From: Pseudomonas putida
GTDB lineage: Bacteria; Pseudomonadota; Gammaproteobacteria; Pseudomonadales; Pseudomonadaceae
DNA length: 64,000 nucleotides
Direction: 5' to 3'
Assembly (NCBI GenBank): GCA_029953615.1
Contig: CP124529.1
Location: forward strand, 1 to 64,000
The translations under genes were made by a program, and so were the position numbers. Shown here piece by piece: positions 53,913-61,973 of the stretch. Under the pieces are notes generated by a model. It did not search any database. It was not told the origin of the DNA and was given only the letters and a program-made list of their open reading frames with translations. Each line of letters opens with the position of its first letter. Within the stretch, counting starts at the first letter, position 1.

Positions 53913-55097
53913 CTACCAGGTCAACACCGCCCCCACCGCAAAGGTATCGGTGTCTTCGTTCTGGTCACTGGTTTCATGCCCATCGATGGAGAACTGGTTG
54001 TACTCGGCAACCAGCTTGAGGTTGTCGTTGACGTCATGGAACAGCGCCACGCCGCGGGTTTCGTAATCCGCACCACTGCCCACCGCGCCGTTGCCATCGT
54101 CCTTGGTCTTGCCATAGGACAGCGCCACGCGGTTCTTGCCGACCTTGTAGGAGCCCTGCAGCAGGTAGCCATCGCTGTCGACGTTGCGCAAGGTCGGTTC
54201 GCCAGCGTTATTGGTGAAGAACGGGTTGATGCCCTTGGCCTGGAACCCCGAACCGGTCAGCGACAACCCACCCATCTTCGCCTGCACACCGTAGCCGACA
54301 CCTTTGGAGGTGACCGACTGCACCGCCGGGTCGGTGTTGTCGGAGGTCTGGTAGCTGCCGTTGAGCCAGCTGTAGATCTGCGCCCCACCCAGGTCGAACT
54401 GGTAGGTGATCTCGCTCTCGGTACGCGGGTTCTCCTGGTAGGCCTTGCCGGTCGGGCTGCTGTCGTTGGTGTCTACCGGGTCCATGATGCCCACCGCTAC
54501 CCGCAGGCCGTCCATCACTGGGGTGCGGTAGGTGATCTGCGAGGTGGGGAACGGGTACGGGTAGCCACTACCGATGTTGCCGAACGACACCCCGCCGCCA
54601 TCCACCAGCCCCAGGGTGTCACTGACCTGGCCATAACCGGCCAGCAGCTCGTCGAGCAGAATGTTGGAACGGGCGAACAGCCCGAAGTCCTTGCCGATCA
54701 GCACCTCGCCCCACTCGGGGTTGGCCACGGTACCGTAGAACTGGCGCACGTCGATGGCCGTGTCGGTGCCGTTGGTTTCACTGTCGTTGATGGTCACCCA
54801 GAACGAGGCACGCGCCCCGAGCTTCAGGTCATCCACCTGCTTGCCCATGTTGAAGCCCAGGTAGTTGGGCAGAAAGCCCATCTTCACCCGTGACTGGCGG
54901 CGGTCGAACTGCTCGCCTTCGCGATCGACATCGCTGTTGACGTAGAAGGCGTTGATGTAGCCGTCGGTGGAAAACGTCGTCTGGTCCTTGTCGTACAGCA
55001 TGATCTCGGCCTGGGCGAGGCTGCTCAGGCAAAGGGTCGACAGGCTGACGGTAACAGCCGTCAGCAAACGTGAGGACAGGTTCTTATTGTTGTACAT
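53913..55097 (-). CDS. Outer membrane porin (general porin family)
   Basis: 394 residues from ATG 55097; signal peptide ending LSTLCLSSLAQA, mature start EIMLYDKDQTTFSTDGYIN. Features of Gram-negative 16-strand porins: DRRQSRVKMGFLPNYLGF, TAIDVRQFYGTVANPEWGEV, LIGKDFGLF, and C-terminal FAVGAVLTW with a terminal aromatic. It lies after the ped cluster but has its own upstream region of about 200 bases. The permeant is unknown; passage of small alcohols or acids would suit the neighbourhood. Confidence 0.87.
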   Translation of the reverse strand: MYNNKNLSSRLLTAVTVSLSTLCLSSLAQAEIMLYDKDQTTFSTDGYINAFYVNSDVDREGEQFDRRQSRVKMGFLPNYLGFNMGKQVDDLKLGARASFWVTINDSETNGTDTAIDVRQFYGTVANPEWGEVLIGKDFGLFARSNILLDELLAGYGQVSDTLGLVDGGGVSFGNIGSGYPYPFPTSQITYRTPVMDGLRVAVGIMDPVDTNDSSPTGKAYQENPRTESEITYQFDLGGAQIYSWLNGSYQTSDNTDPAVQSVTSKGVGYGVQAKMGGLSLTGSGFQAKGINPFFTNNAGEPTLRNVDSDGYLLQGSYKVGKNRVALSYGKTKDDGNGAVGSGADYETRGVALFHDVNDNLKLVAEYNQFSIDGHETSDQNEDTDTFAVGAVLTW

Positions 55098-55304
55098 GGC
55101 GCGCTCCGAAACGGGGACGGGATGTCGGAGGCGATTATCAGAAGCTGGCAAACAGCCAGAAACACTGCCTTGGAAGGGCTTGGCAGGCGCTTTGGGCCGG
55201 CGCGCAGGGCGCGATGATTCAGACCCAGGACCGGGTTACGTCCAGAGGCAAGACTTCTGGCCTAACCCACAGGAGCAGGTAGGGATCAATACCGCAGGCC
55301 CCGG

Positions 55305-56192
55305 TCAGAGGTCCAGGGCACCCTTGAGCAACGCATTGAGCGTGCTTGCGGCGTCAGCGCGTTGCTCGTCCAGCAGACACAACGGCAGGCCTTGCCAGGC
55401 TGTTGGCGAATCGGCCAGCCCCCCGCCAATCAAGGCCAGCGGGCAAGCGATCTGCATTTGCAGCGATCGCAGGCGCCTGGCCAAGGCAGCGTCCACCGGC
55501 ACCTGGACCTTGATCACCAGTGCTGCTGGCTGCATGGCCGCACACAGCATGGGGATTTCTTCCAGCGGCTGCCCGCACCCGAGTACTTCGACGCGTTGCT
55601 GCTCGTTGCTCAACAACAGCCCGGCGCACAATACCTGCAGTTCGGCTTGCCCCTCGGTGCCCACCAGCAGCACGTGCGGCGCATCGGCCTGGTTCATCTG
55701 CAGGCGCAGCAGCAGGCGGGCGCGCAAGAACATGTCAAGGAACAGCCATTGACTACGCTGCCCTGGCTCAAGGCCTGAAGCCAGGCCATGCCAGACCGGC
55801 ATCAGCACCTCACACAGCACGGTGGCCTTCGGCAGGATGGTGAACAACTGCCCATGGATGGCTTCCAGCGCTTGTGTATCGAATGCCCTGGTTGCGCGCT
55901 CCACGGCGGCGCGCCAGTCGTCGAAGCCCGAGCGCTGGCGCACCGGCACATCTGGCTGACCGGCGAGAATGTCGCCTACCTTGCTGATGGGCACGCCATT
56001 GCCGGTCCAGTGCAAGATGTCGCGTATGCGCTGGACATCCCGGGCCGTGTACAGGCGATGGCCGCCCTCGGTGCGCTGCGGGCTTATCAGCCCATGGCGC
56101 CGCTCCCAGGCCCGCAAGGTCACCGGATTGATGCCGGTCAGGCTGACCACATCGCGCATGGGTAGCAAATCGGCTGGGGTGGCGTCAGTCAT
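55305..56192 (-). CDS. MerR-family light-response regulator, class II LitR type
   Basis: 295 residues. MerR HTH at about 10-80 (MRDVVSLTGINPVTLRAWER, RHGLISPQRTEGGHRLYTAR), helical linker, then a domain with the layout of cobalamin-binding regulators (FLDMFLRARLLLRLQ, HVLLVGTEGQAELQVLCAGL, EVLGCGQPLEEIPML). The cobalamin motif DxHxxG is absent, so this fits class II LitR proteins (PplR of P. putida), which do not sense light through B12 and instead depend on a LOV protein. The LOV gene lies divergently, 154 bases away. Confidence 0.87.
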   Translation of the reverse strand: MTDATPADLLPMRDVVSLTGINPVTLRAWERRHGLISPQRTEGGHRLYTARDVQRIRDILHWTGNGVPISKVGDILAGQPDVPVRQRSGFDDWRAAVERATRAFDTQALEAIHGQLFTILPKATVLCEVLMPVWHGLASGLEPGQRSQWLFLDMFLRARLLLRLQMNQADAPHVLLVGTEGQAELQVLCAGLLLSNEQQRVEVLGCGQPLEEIPMLCAAMQPAALVIKVQVPVDAALARRLRSLQMQIACPLALIGGGLADSPTAWQGLPLCLLDEQRADAASTLNALLKGALDL

Positions 56193-56315
56193 GATGGGGG
56201 TTTATCTGGGGGGTGGCACATTCTAAACCCATATGCACCTTCTGCGGCGAGCCTCCTTGGTTCATCATGCAACAAACGGCGCCGAGGCCTTCTGCACGCA
56301 GGCCAGGCTGCGCAC

Positions 56316-56327
56316 TTCGTATACGAA
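56316..56327. promoter_or_regulatory. 12-bp perfect palindrome upstream of the LOV gene
   Basis: TTCGTATACGAA is a perfect dyad 19 bases before the LOV start, in the region shared with the regulator gene. Its centre GTATAC is close to the TGTACA core of the operators at 56803. It may be an operator; unproven. Confidence 0.45.
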
Positions 56328-56346
56328 ATGCCTGTAGGTGGGCCCC

Positions 56347-56794
56347 ATGATCAACGCGAAACTCCTGCAACTGATGGTCGAGCATTCCAACGATGGCATC
56401 GTCGTCGCAGAGCAAGAAGGCGACGACAGCATCCTTATCTACGTCAACCCCGCCTTCGAACGCCTGACCGGCTATCGCGCCAGACGAAATCCTGTATCAG
56501 GACTGCCGTTTTCTTCAGGGTGAAGATCATGACCAGGCGGCCCTCGCCAACATCCGCGAGGCAATCCGTGGAGGCCTCCCGTGCTGCCAGGTACTTCGCA
56601 ATTACCGCAAGGACGGGAGCCTGTTCTGGAACGAATTATCCATCACGCCCGTGCACAACGAGGCGGATCAGTTGACGTACTACATAGGCATCCAGCGCGA
56701 CGTCACAGCGCAGGTTTTCGCCGAGGAAAAGCTGCGCGAGCTAGAGGCCGAGGTAGCTGAATTGCGTCGGCAACTGGGCCAGGCGGACCGCTGA
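56347..56794 (+). CDS. Short LOV blue-light photoreceptor, PpSB-LOV type (single-base frameshift)
   Basis: A single LOV domain with a C-terminal coiled coil and no effector, 148 residues after correction. Start ATG 56347. Seen: LLQLMVEHSNDGIVVAEQEG, IYVNPAFERLTGY, the photoactive Cys in DEILYQDCRFLQGEDHDQ, NYRKDGSLFWNELSITPV, YYIGIQRDVTAQVFAEEKLR and a C-terminal helix. One extra A at 56482 (GCCAGACGAA) shifts the frame between GYRA and DEILY. The position just before the Cys reads Asp where most LOV domains have Asn. In P. putida such proteins act as antirepressors of LitR-type regulators in blue light. Confidence 0.88.
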
Positions 56795-56802
56795 GCAAAA
56801 CC

Positions 56803-56877
56803 TGTACAAGATCGTTGACTTGTATAGATTTACGCTTAGACTTCAGCTATACCTGTACAGCAAGCCATTTTTGTACA
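56803..56877 (+). promoter_or_regulatory. Light-operon promoter with two paired TGTACA operators
   Basis: Four sites: TGTACA 56803-56808, TGTATA 56821-56826, TGTACA 56854-56859, TGTACA 56872-56877. In each pair the sites are exactly 18 bases apart (TGTACA-N12-TGTACA). The first pair straddles a -35-like TTGACT (56815-56820) followed by TAGACT 16 bases later. This is the form expected of LitR/CarH-type operators, so light-controlled repression of the downstream operon is likely. The spacing and sequence are seen; binding is inferred. Confidence 0.75.
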
Positions 56878-56896
56878 GGATTCCCTGGAGCCCAGC

Positions 56897-57319
56897 ATGT
56901 CAGCGTATCTGCAGCAATTCGCCGAGCACTTCACCAGACTCGACGGGGGCAACCTCGACACCCTTGAAAAGCTGTACAGCGACGATGTGACCTTTCGGGA
57001 TCCATTGCATCAGATCCAAGGGCTTCGGGCTCTGCAGGCATACCTGGCGCAGCAGTACGCCAACGCTCACGATATTCGCTATCACTTCTCCAGCATCGAC
57101 GAGGTGACGCCTGGTCAAGGTTACCTGCGTTGGACCCTGCAGTTCCGCCATCCACGCCTGTCCCGTGGTCAGCAGATCAGCTTGCAGGGATGCAGTTACC
57201 TGCAATGGCATGACCGGGTGCATTTTCACCAGGACTATTTCGACGCTGCGGCCTTGCTGTACGAACATGTTCCGGTGATGGGCGGTGCGATTCGATGGCT
57301 CAAAGGCCGAATGGCATGA
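56897..57319 (+). CDS. SnoaL/NTF2-like protein, first gene of the light operon
   Basis: 140 residues, alpha+beta cone fold: FAEHFTRLDGGNLDTLEKLY, SDDVTFRDPLHQIQGLRALQ, and the beta core RWTLQFRHPRLSRGQQISLQ. NTF2-like proteins can be small isomerases, hydrolases or binding proteins; no catalytic residues can be assigned. Its start follows the second operator pair by 20 bases and its stop overlaps the SDR start (ATGA). Orthologues are light-induced together with the genes below. Confidence 0.82.
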   Translation: MSAYLQQFAEHFTRLDGGNLDTLEKLYSDDVTFRDPLHQIQGLRALQAYLAQQYANAHDIRYHFSSIDEVTPGQGYLRWTLQFRHPRLSRGQQISLQGCSYLQWHDRVHFHQDYFDAAALLYEHVPVMGGAIRWLKGRMA

Positions 57320-58083
57320 GCCGCTGCTGGCTGACTGGCGCAAGCAGCGGTATCGGTGCCGCACTTGCGCGTTGCCTGCTGGAGCAAGGCCACCAGGTTG
57401 CCTTGGGCGCACGCCATGCGGATCGACTCGCGCCATTGGCTGAACGCTTCCCCGGGCAGGTGCTGCTGGCCACTGGCGACCTTGACGACCCTGTACAGGT
57501 AGCCGGGATGGCAACCCGTATCGAGCAGGCCTGGGGGGCGCTGGACCAGGTGATCCTCAATGCAGGCACCTGCGAATACCTGGAACCGGGCCGTTTCGAC
57601 CCTGCCCTGGTCGAGCGCGTGCTGCGTACCAATTTCCTTGCTGTCAGCTACTGCCTGGCGGCGGCCTTGCCCCTGCTTCGCGCCGGTCAGCACCCTCACC
57701 TGGTGGTGATGGGCAGTTCGGTGACCTGGCTGGCCTTGCCCCGCGCCGGCGCCTATGGCGCGTCCAAGGCAGCCGTGCGCTATCTGGTGGAATCGCAGCG
57801 CATCGACCTGGCCCGCGAAGGCATCGCCGTCACCCTCGTCAGCCCAGGCTTTGTGGACACGCCATTGACCCGTCGCAACGATTTTCCCATGCCGCAGCTA
57901 TGGTCGGCGCAGCGCGCAGCCAGCCATATTGCCAGACGCCTTCCCGAGCGCCCGCTGGAAATCAACTTCCCCTGGTTCTTCACCCTGGTGTTGCGCCTGC
58001 TTGGCGCACTGCCCGCACGCCTGCGCCTGGCGCTTGGGCAACGCCTCGCCCGTCATGAACAGGAAGATGATCCATGCGTATAG
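57316..58083 (+). CDS. Classical SDR-family oxidoreductase
   Basis: 255 residues from ATG 57316. Cofactor loop TGASSGIGAALARCL, LDQVILNAGTCEY (NAG motif), the active Ser in VVMGSSVTWLALPRAGAYGA and YGASKA (Tyr-x-x-x-Lys), then VSPGFVDTPLT. Membrane-associated C-terminus (LEINFPWFFTLVLRLLGALP) is common in SDRs of this lipid cluster. It overlaps the FAD oxidoreductase start by 10 bases. Probably reduces or oxidises a lipid intermediate; inferred. Confidence 0.88.
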   Translation: MSRCWLTGASSGIGAALARCLLEQGHQVALGARHADRLAPLAERFPGQVLLATGDLDDPVQVAGMATRIEQAWGALDQVILNAGTCEYLEPGRFDPALVERVLRTNFLAVSYCLAAALPLLRAGQHPHLVVMGSSVTWLALPRAGAYGASKAAVRYLVESQRIDLAREGIAVTLVSPGFVDTPLTRRNDFPMPQLWSAQRAASHIARRLPERPLEINFPWFFTLVLRLLGALPARLRLALGQRLARHEQEDDPCV

Positions 58084-59322
58084 CAATCATCGGCAGCGGC
58101 ATCTCAGGGCTGTCCTGCGCTCACCTGCTGTCACGCAGGCATGAGGTTACGGTTTTCGAAGCCGGGCAATGGATCGGGGGCCACACGCATACCCTCGACG
58201 TGATCTGGCAAGGTGAACGCCATGCGATAGATACCGGCTTCATTGTCTTCAATGACTGGACCTATCCGCACTTCATCCGCTTGCTCGAGCACTTGAAGGT
58301 GGCCTCACGGCCGACCGAAATGAGTTTCTCGGTGCATGATCCGCTCACCGGCCTGGAATACAACGGGCACGACCTGAACACCCTGTTTGCCCAGCGCCGC
58401 AACCTGCTGTCACCGGGCTTCTGGGGGATGCTACGGGATATTCTGCGCTTCAATCGTCAGGCGCTCGCCGACCTGGATAACCCAGCGTATCGATACCAAC
58501 GCTACCCTCGGCGCCTACCTCCAGGCGCAGCGGTATGGGCAGCGCTTCATCGATCATTACATCGTACCGATGGGGTCGGCGATCTGGTCGATGTCCCGCG
58601 CGGACATGCTCGGCTTCCCGCTCGCGTTCTTTGTGCGGTTCTGTCGCAACCACGGCTTGTTGTCGGTCAACCAACGCCCACAGTGGCGTGTGGTCGAAGG
58701 GGGCTCGCGCAGCTATGTCGGTCCGCTGTGCCGGCCGTTTGCCGGGCGCATTCGCCTCAACTGCAAGGTTTACCGGGTCCGCCGCGACGAAGGTGGCGTC
58801 ACCCTGATGAGCGCTGCCGGTACCGAGCGTTTCGACAATGTGGTGTTCGCCTGCCATAGCGACCAGGCCCTGGCGCTGCTGGAAGCGCCAAGCGTGCAGG
58901 AACGGGAAGTGCTCGGCGCCATCGGCTATGCCAGCAGTGATGTGGTACTGCACACCGATACCCGTCTGCTACCCCGCCGCAAACGTGCGTGGGCCAGCTG
59001 GAACTACCGTCTCGGCGGGCCACCGCAGGCCCCTGCCGCGCTGACCTACAACATGAACATTCTGCAAGGTATCCAGGCGCCGGTGACTTTCTGCGTGAGC
59101 CTGAACCAGACTGCACTGGTGGATCCGGCACAGGTCATCGCCCGCATCCGGTACGACCATCCGCAATACAGCCTTGCGGCGTGCGCCGCGCAGGCACGCC
59201 AGGCGCAGCTGCAGGGTCATCTCAACAGTTACTTCTGCGGCGCCTACTGGGGCAACGGCTTTCACGAAGATGGCGTGGTCAGTGCGCTGAAGGTGGCCGC
59301 GCATTTCGGAGAGCACCTGTGA
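58074..59322 (+). CDS. FAD-dependent oxidoreductase (amine-oxidase/desaturase fold; single-base frameshift)
   Basis: 415 residues when corrected. FAD loop IAIIGSGISGLSCAHLLSR with HEVTVFEAGQWIGGHTHTLD, then IDTGFIVFNDWTYPHFIRLL, MGSAIWSMSRADMLGFPLAF, VVEGGSRSYVGPL, and the C-terminal FAD contact YFCGAYWGNGFHEDGVVSAL. The frame shifts at about 58487 (GCGTATCGATACC), one extra base. This COG2907-type protein occurs with DUF1365 and CFA-synthase-like genes in many proteobacteria and is involved in fatty-acid modification (furan fatty acid synthesis in Rhodobacter has a related enzyme). The precise reaction here is unknown. Confidence 0.84.
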
Positions 59323-60128
59323 ACAGCAGCCTTTGCACGGGATGGGTCAGCCACCGGCGCCTGAGGCCGCGGCCCCACGCGTTCCGCTACAGGATCGGCA
59401 TGTTCTACCTGGACCTGGACGAGCAAGCCTGGCTGACAGGCCTGTCACGCTGGCTGTGGCGCTGGCGCCTGGCGCCGCTGAGCTGGCGCCAGGCGGATTA
59501 CCTGCCAGCCTGGACCCGCCAGGGCGAGACGCTGGCCCAGGCTGCACGCTTGCTGGTGCAGAAGGCAACGGGAGACATGCCCGCAGGGCCGGTGCACCTG
59601 CTCACGCAATTGCGTTGCTGGGGGCTGTCGTTCAACCCGGTGAGCTTCTATTTCTGCCATGAGCGCGACGGGCGGCTGACAGCGATCCTGCTGGAGGTGC
59701 GAAACACGCCATGGCACGAGCGCTTTCATTACGTGCTGCCGGTGCAAGAAAACCTTGCCAGGCCCTTCACCGTCGCCAAGGCCTTCCATGTGTCGCCATT
59801 CATGCCACTGCACATGGACTATCGCTTGCGCTTCACCCTGGACGCTGAACATGTACGCATCCACATGGAGAACTGGCAAGCGGATCGCAAGGTGTTCGAG
59901 GCCGACCTGGCCCTGCAGCGCCAGCCGCTGGATAAAGCCGCCGTGCACCGATACGTACTGGCCTTCCCATGGATGAGCCTGCGCACCGTCCTGGCCATCT
60001 ACTGGCAGGCACTGCGCCTGTTGTTCAAACGCACGCCCATCCATGACCACACGCCCAGCCAGAGTGACCTGGCGCTCGGCCATTGCTGCGAGGACCCTGA
60101 TGATGTCGAACCCCACCCTGAGCGTTAG
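59319..60128 (+). CDS. DUF1365 protein
   Basis: 269 residues; I choose the GTG at 59319, which overlaps the previous stop (GTGA). DUF1365 marks: GWVSHRRLRPRPHAFRYRIG, the FNPVSFYFCHERDGRLTAIL core, EVRNTPWHERFHYVLPV, AKAFHVSPFMPLHMDYRLRF and the late ALQRQPLDKAAVHRY. This family always accompanies the FAD oxidoreductase and CFA synthase in such clusters; its activity is not known, though it is likely to act on lipids at the membrane. Confidence 0.87.
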   Translation: MNSSLCTGWVSHRRLRPRPHAFRYRIGMFYLDLDEQAWLTGLSRWLWRWRLAPLSWRQADYLPAWTRQGETLAQAARLLVQKATGDMPAGPVHLLTQLRCWGLSFNPVSFYFCHERDGRLTAILLEVRNTPWHERFHYVLPVQENLARPFTVAKAFHVSPFMPLHMDYRLRFTLDAEHVRIHMENWQADRKVFEADLALQRQPLDKAAVHRYVLAFPWMSLRTVLAIYWQALRLLFKRTPIHDHTPSQSDLALGHCCEDPDDVEPHPER

Positions 60129-61365
60129 CAAGTTCGCCGGCCTCGGGCCATTGTTCGGTGGCCTGGCACGAAACGCCGTGCTCACCCGGCTGGGCAGGCT
60201 GCGCCATGGCCACCTGCGCCTGCTCAGCCATGGGCAGCAATGGAGCTTCGGTGACGCCGACAGCCCATTGCAGGCCGAAGTGGAGATCCTTGATGACATC
60301 ACCTGGAGCCTGATAGCCGGCAATGGCTCGATCGGTGCTGGCGAAGCCTACATCCACGGCTATTGGCGAAGCCCCGATCTGGCGCTGGTGACTCGCCTGT
60401 TCGTCGCAAACCTCGAGGTACTTGACGCACTCGAGGGCGGCCTGGCCCGCTTCGGCCGCCCGGCCCTGCGGTTGCAGCACAAACTCAACCGCAACAGCAG
60501 GCGCGGTGCCCGCCGCAATATTCTGGCGCACTACGATCTGGGCAATGCCCTGTTCGAGCGGCTGCTAGACCCCACCATGATGTATTCGGCAGCTCAATTC
60601 GAACACCCTGGGCAGACGCTTGAGCAAGCCCAGTTGCACAAGCTGGAGCGTATCTGCCAGAAGCTGGAACTAAGCCCTGACGACCACCTGCTGGAGATCG
60701 GTTGCGGTTGGGGCAGCCTGGCGATCCATGCCGCCACCCGATATGGCTGCAGGGTCACCACAACGACGCTCTCCGAAGCGCAGTACAGTCACACCCTGCA
60801 GCGCGTTCAGGCCTTGGGGCTGGAGCAGCGCGTAAAAGTGCTTCGCGAAGACTACCGCGATCTTCAGGGCAGCTTCGACAAACTGGTCTCGATCGAGATG
60901 ATCGAAGCCGTCGGCCATCGTTACCTGCCGGTGTATTTCCGCCAGTGTGCCTCTTTACTCAAGCCCGACGGCCTGATGCTGTTGCAGGCAATCACGATCC
61001 GCGACCAGCGCTATGCGCAGGCGCGGCGGTCGGTCGATTTCATCCAGCGCTACATCTTCCCCGGCGGCGCCCTGCCTTCGTTGAGCGTGTTGCTGGAAAC
61101 TGCCAGCCGGCACACCGCCCTCAACCTCCTGCACATGGAAGATTTCGGCCAGGACTATGCCCGCACCCTGCAGCATTGGCGAGAAAACCTGCGCCAGGCA
61201 CGCACGGCATTGACTGAGCTGGGCTATGACGAGATGTTCCAGCGCCTGTGGGAGTTCTACCTGTGTTACTGCAAAGGCGGTTTCGAGGAGCGCACCATCG
61301 GTGTCGCGCATCTGCTCTGGGCAGCGCCGCAGGCACGGCGTGCGCCCTTGCCTGGCAGTGCCTGA
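60100..61365 (+). CDS. cfa: Cyclopropane-fatty-acid synthase family methyltransferase
   Basis: 421 residues. Start ATG 60100 (or 60103) after GAGGA, within the end of the DUF1365 gene. N-terminal lipid-binding part (SIGAGEAYIHGYWRSPDLAL), then AHYDLGNALFERLLDPTMMYS, the SAM motif LEIGCGWGSLAIHAATRYGC, SIEMIEAVGHRYLPVYF with catalytic Glu, and WEFYLCYCKGGFEERTIGV. It transfers a methylene or methyl group from SAM to membrane unsaturated fatty acids. In this light-controlled operon it would protect or tag lipids under photo-oxidative stress. Confidence 0.9.
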   Translation: MMSNPTLSVSKFAGLGPLFGGLARNAVLTRLGRLRHGHLRLLSHGQQWSFGDADSPLQAEVEILDDITWSLIAGNGSIGAGEAYIHGYWRSPDLALVTRLFVANLEVLDALEGGLARFGRPALRLQHKLNRNSRRGARRNILAHYDLGNALFERLLDPTMMYSAAQFEHPGQTLEQAQLHKLERICQKLELSPDDHLLEIGCGWGSLAIHAATRYGCRVTTTTLSEAQYSHTLQRVQALGLEQRVKVLREDYRDLQGSFDKLVSIEMIEAVGHRYLPVYFRQCASLLKPDGLMLLQAITIRDQRYAQARRSVDFIQRYIFPGGALPSLSVLLETASRHTALNLLHMEDFGQDYARTLQHWRENLRQARTALTELGYDEMFQRLWEFYLCYCKGGFEERTIGVAHLLWAAPQARRAPLPGSA

Positions 61366-61853
61366 TGAGCCGTCGCCAGCTGGTCGCCAATGCCCTGTGG
61401 TTACAGGCTGGCTGGTGGCTCTGCGTACTTGGCGCCGGAACCCCGCTGCTCGCGGTGCTGGTGATTGCCGGCCTGGCCATACACCTGAGCCTGTGCCCGG
61501 ATCTCCACGCAGAGCTAATGGCGCTGTTGCGCGTAACGCCGGTCGGGTGGGTACTGGATAGCGTGCTGGGCGCGCTGGGCGTGTTCGGCTTCGACACCTG
61601 GCCACTGCCGCTGTGGCTCGCGCTGCTGTGGCTGGTGCTGGCCAGCGGCATGCGTCACAGCCTGGCATGGGCGGGCAGGCACTGGCGGTGGGGTGCGCTG
61701 CTGGGTGCAATTGGCGGCCCGCTGGCCTATGTAGGCGGAGCGAGGCTGGCAGATGTCGACCTGCCCATGGGCCCACTGCAAACCGGCCTGCTACTGATGC
61801 CGATATGGGCCGTTACCCTGCCCCTGCTCGTGCGCCTCGCGGCGCGGTGCTGA
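61365..61853 (+). CDS. DUF2878 integral membrane protein
   Basis: 162 residues from ATG 61365, which shares one base with the CFA stop (TGATG). Five TM helices ([75 protein letters not shown]). This is DUF2878, found at the end of these operons; no function is known. Its 3' end overlaps the convergent DUF2256 gene by 63 bases. Confidence 0.82.
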   Translation: MSRRQLVANALWLQAGWWLCVLGAGTPLLAVLVIAGLAIHLSLCPDLHAELMALLRVTPVGWVLDSVLGALGVFGFDTWPLPLWLALLWLVLASGMRHSLAWAGRHWRWGALLGAIGGPLAYVGGARLADVDLPMGPLQTGLLLMPIWAVTLPLLVRLAARC

Positions 61854-61973
61854 CTTGCGGCATCGTTCAGAGCAGTAGCGCACCTGCGCCCAGCAACGCG
61901 CCCAGCGCTTGCGCCAGTTGTACGGCAGTCCGCACACCACACAGACCTTGCTGGGCAAAAGACCCTTTTTCAT
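61791..61973 (-). CDS. DUF2256 zinc-ribbon-like small protein
   Basis: 60 residues. The compact core [20 protein letters not shown] and [10 protein letters not shown] shows a CxxC...CxxxC zinc-binding site typical of DUF2256. Its start overlaps the photolyase stop (ATGA), so the two are coupled; in many genomes DUF2256 is adjacent to or fused with FeS-type photolyases, so it may assist them. The 3' end overlaps the DUF2878 gene on the other strand. Confidence 0.85.
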   Translation of the reverse strand: MKKGLLPSKVCVVCGLPYNWRKRWARCWAQVRYCSERCRKSAPRREAHEQGQGNGPYRHQ

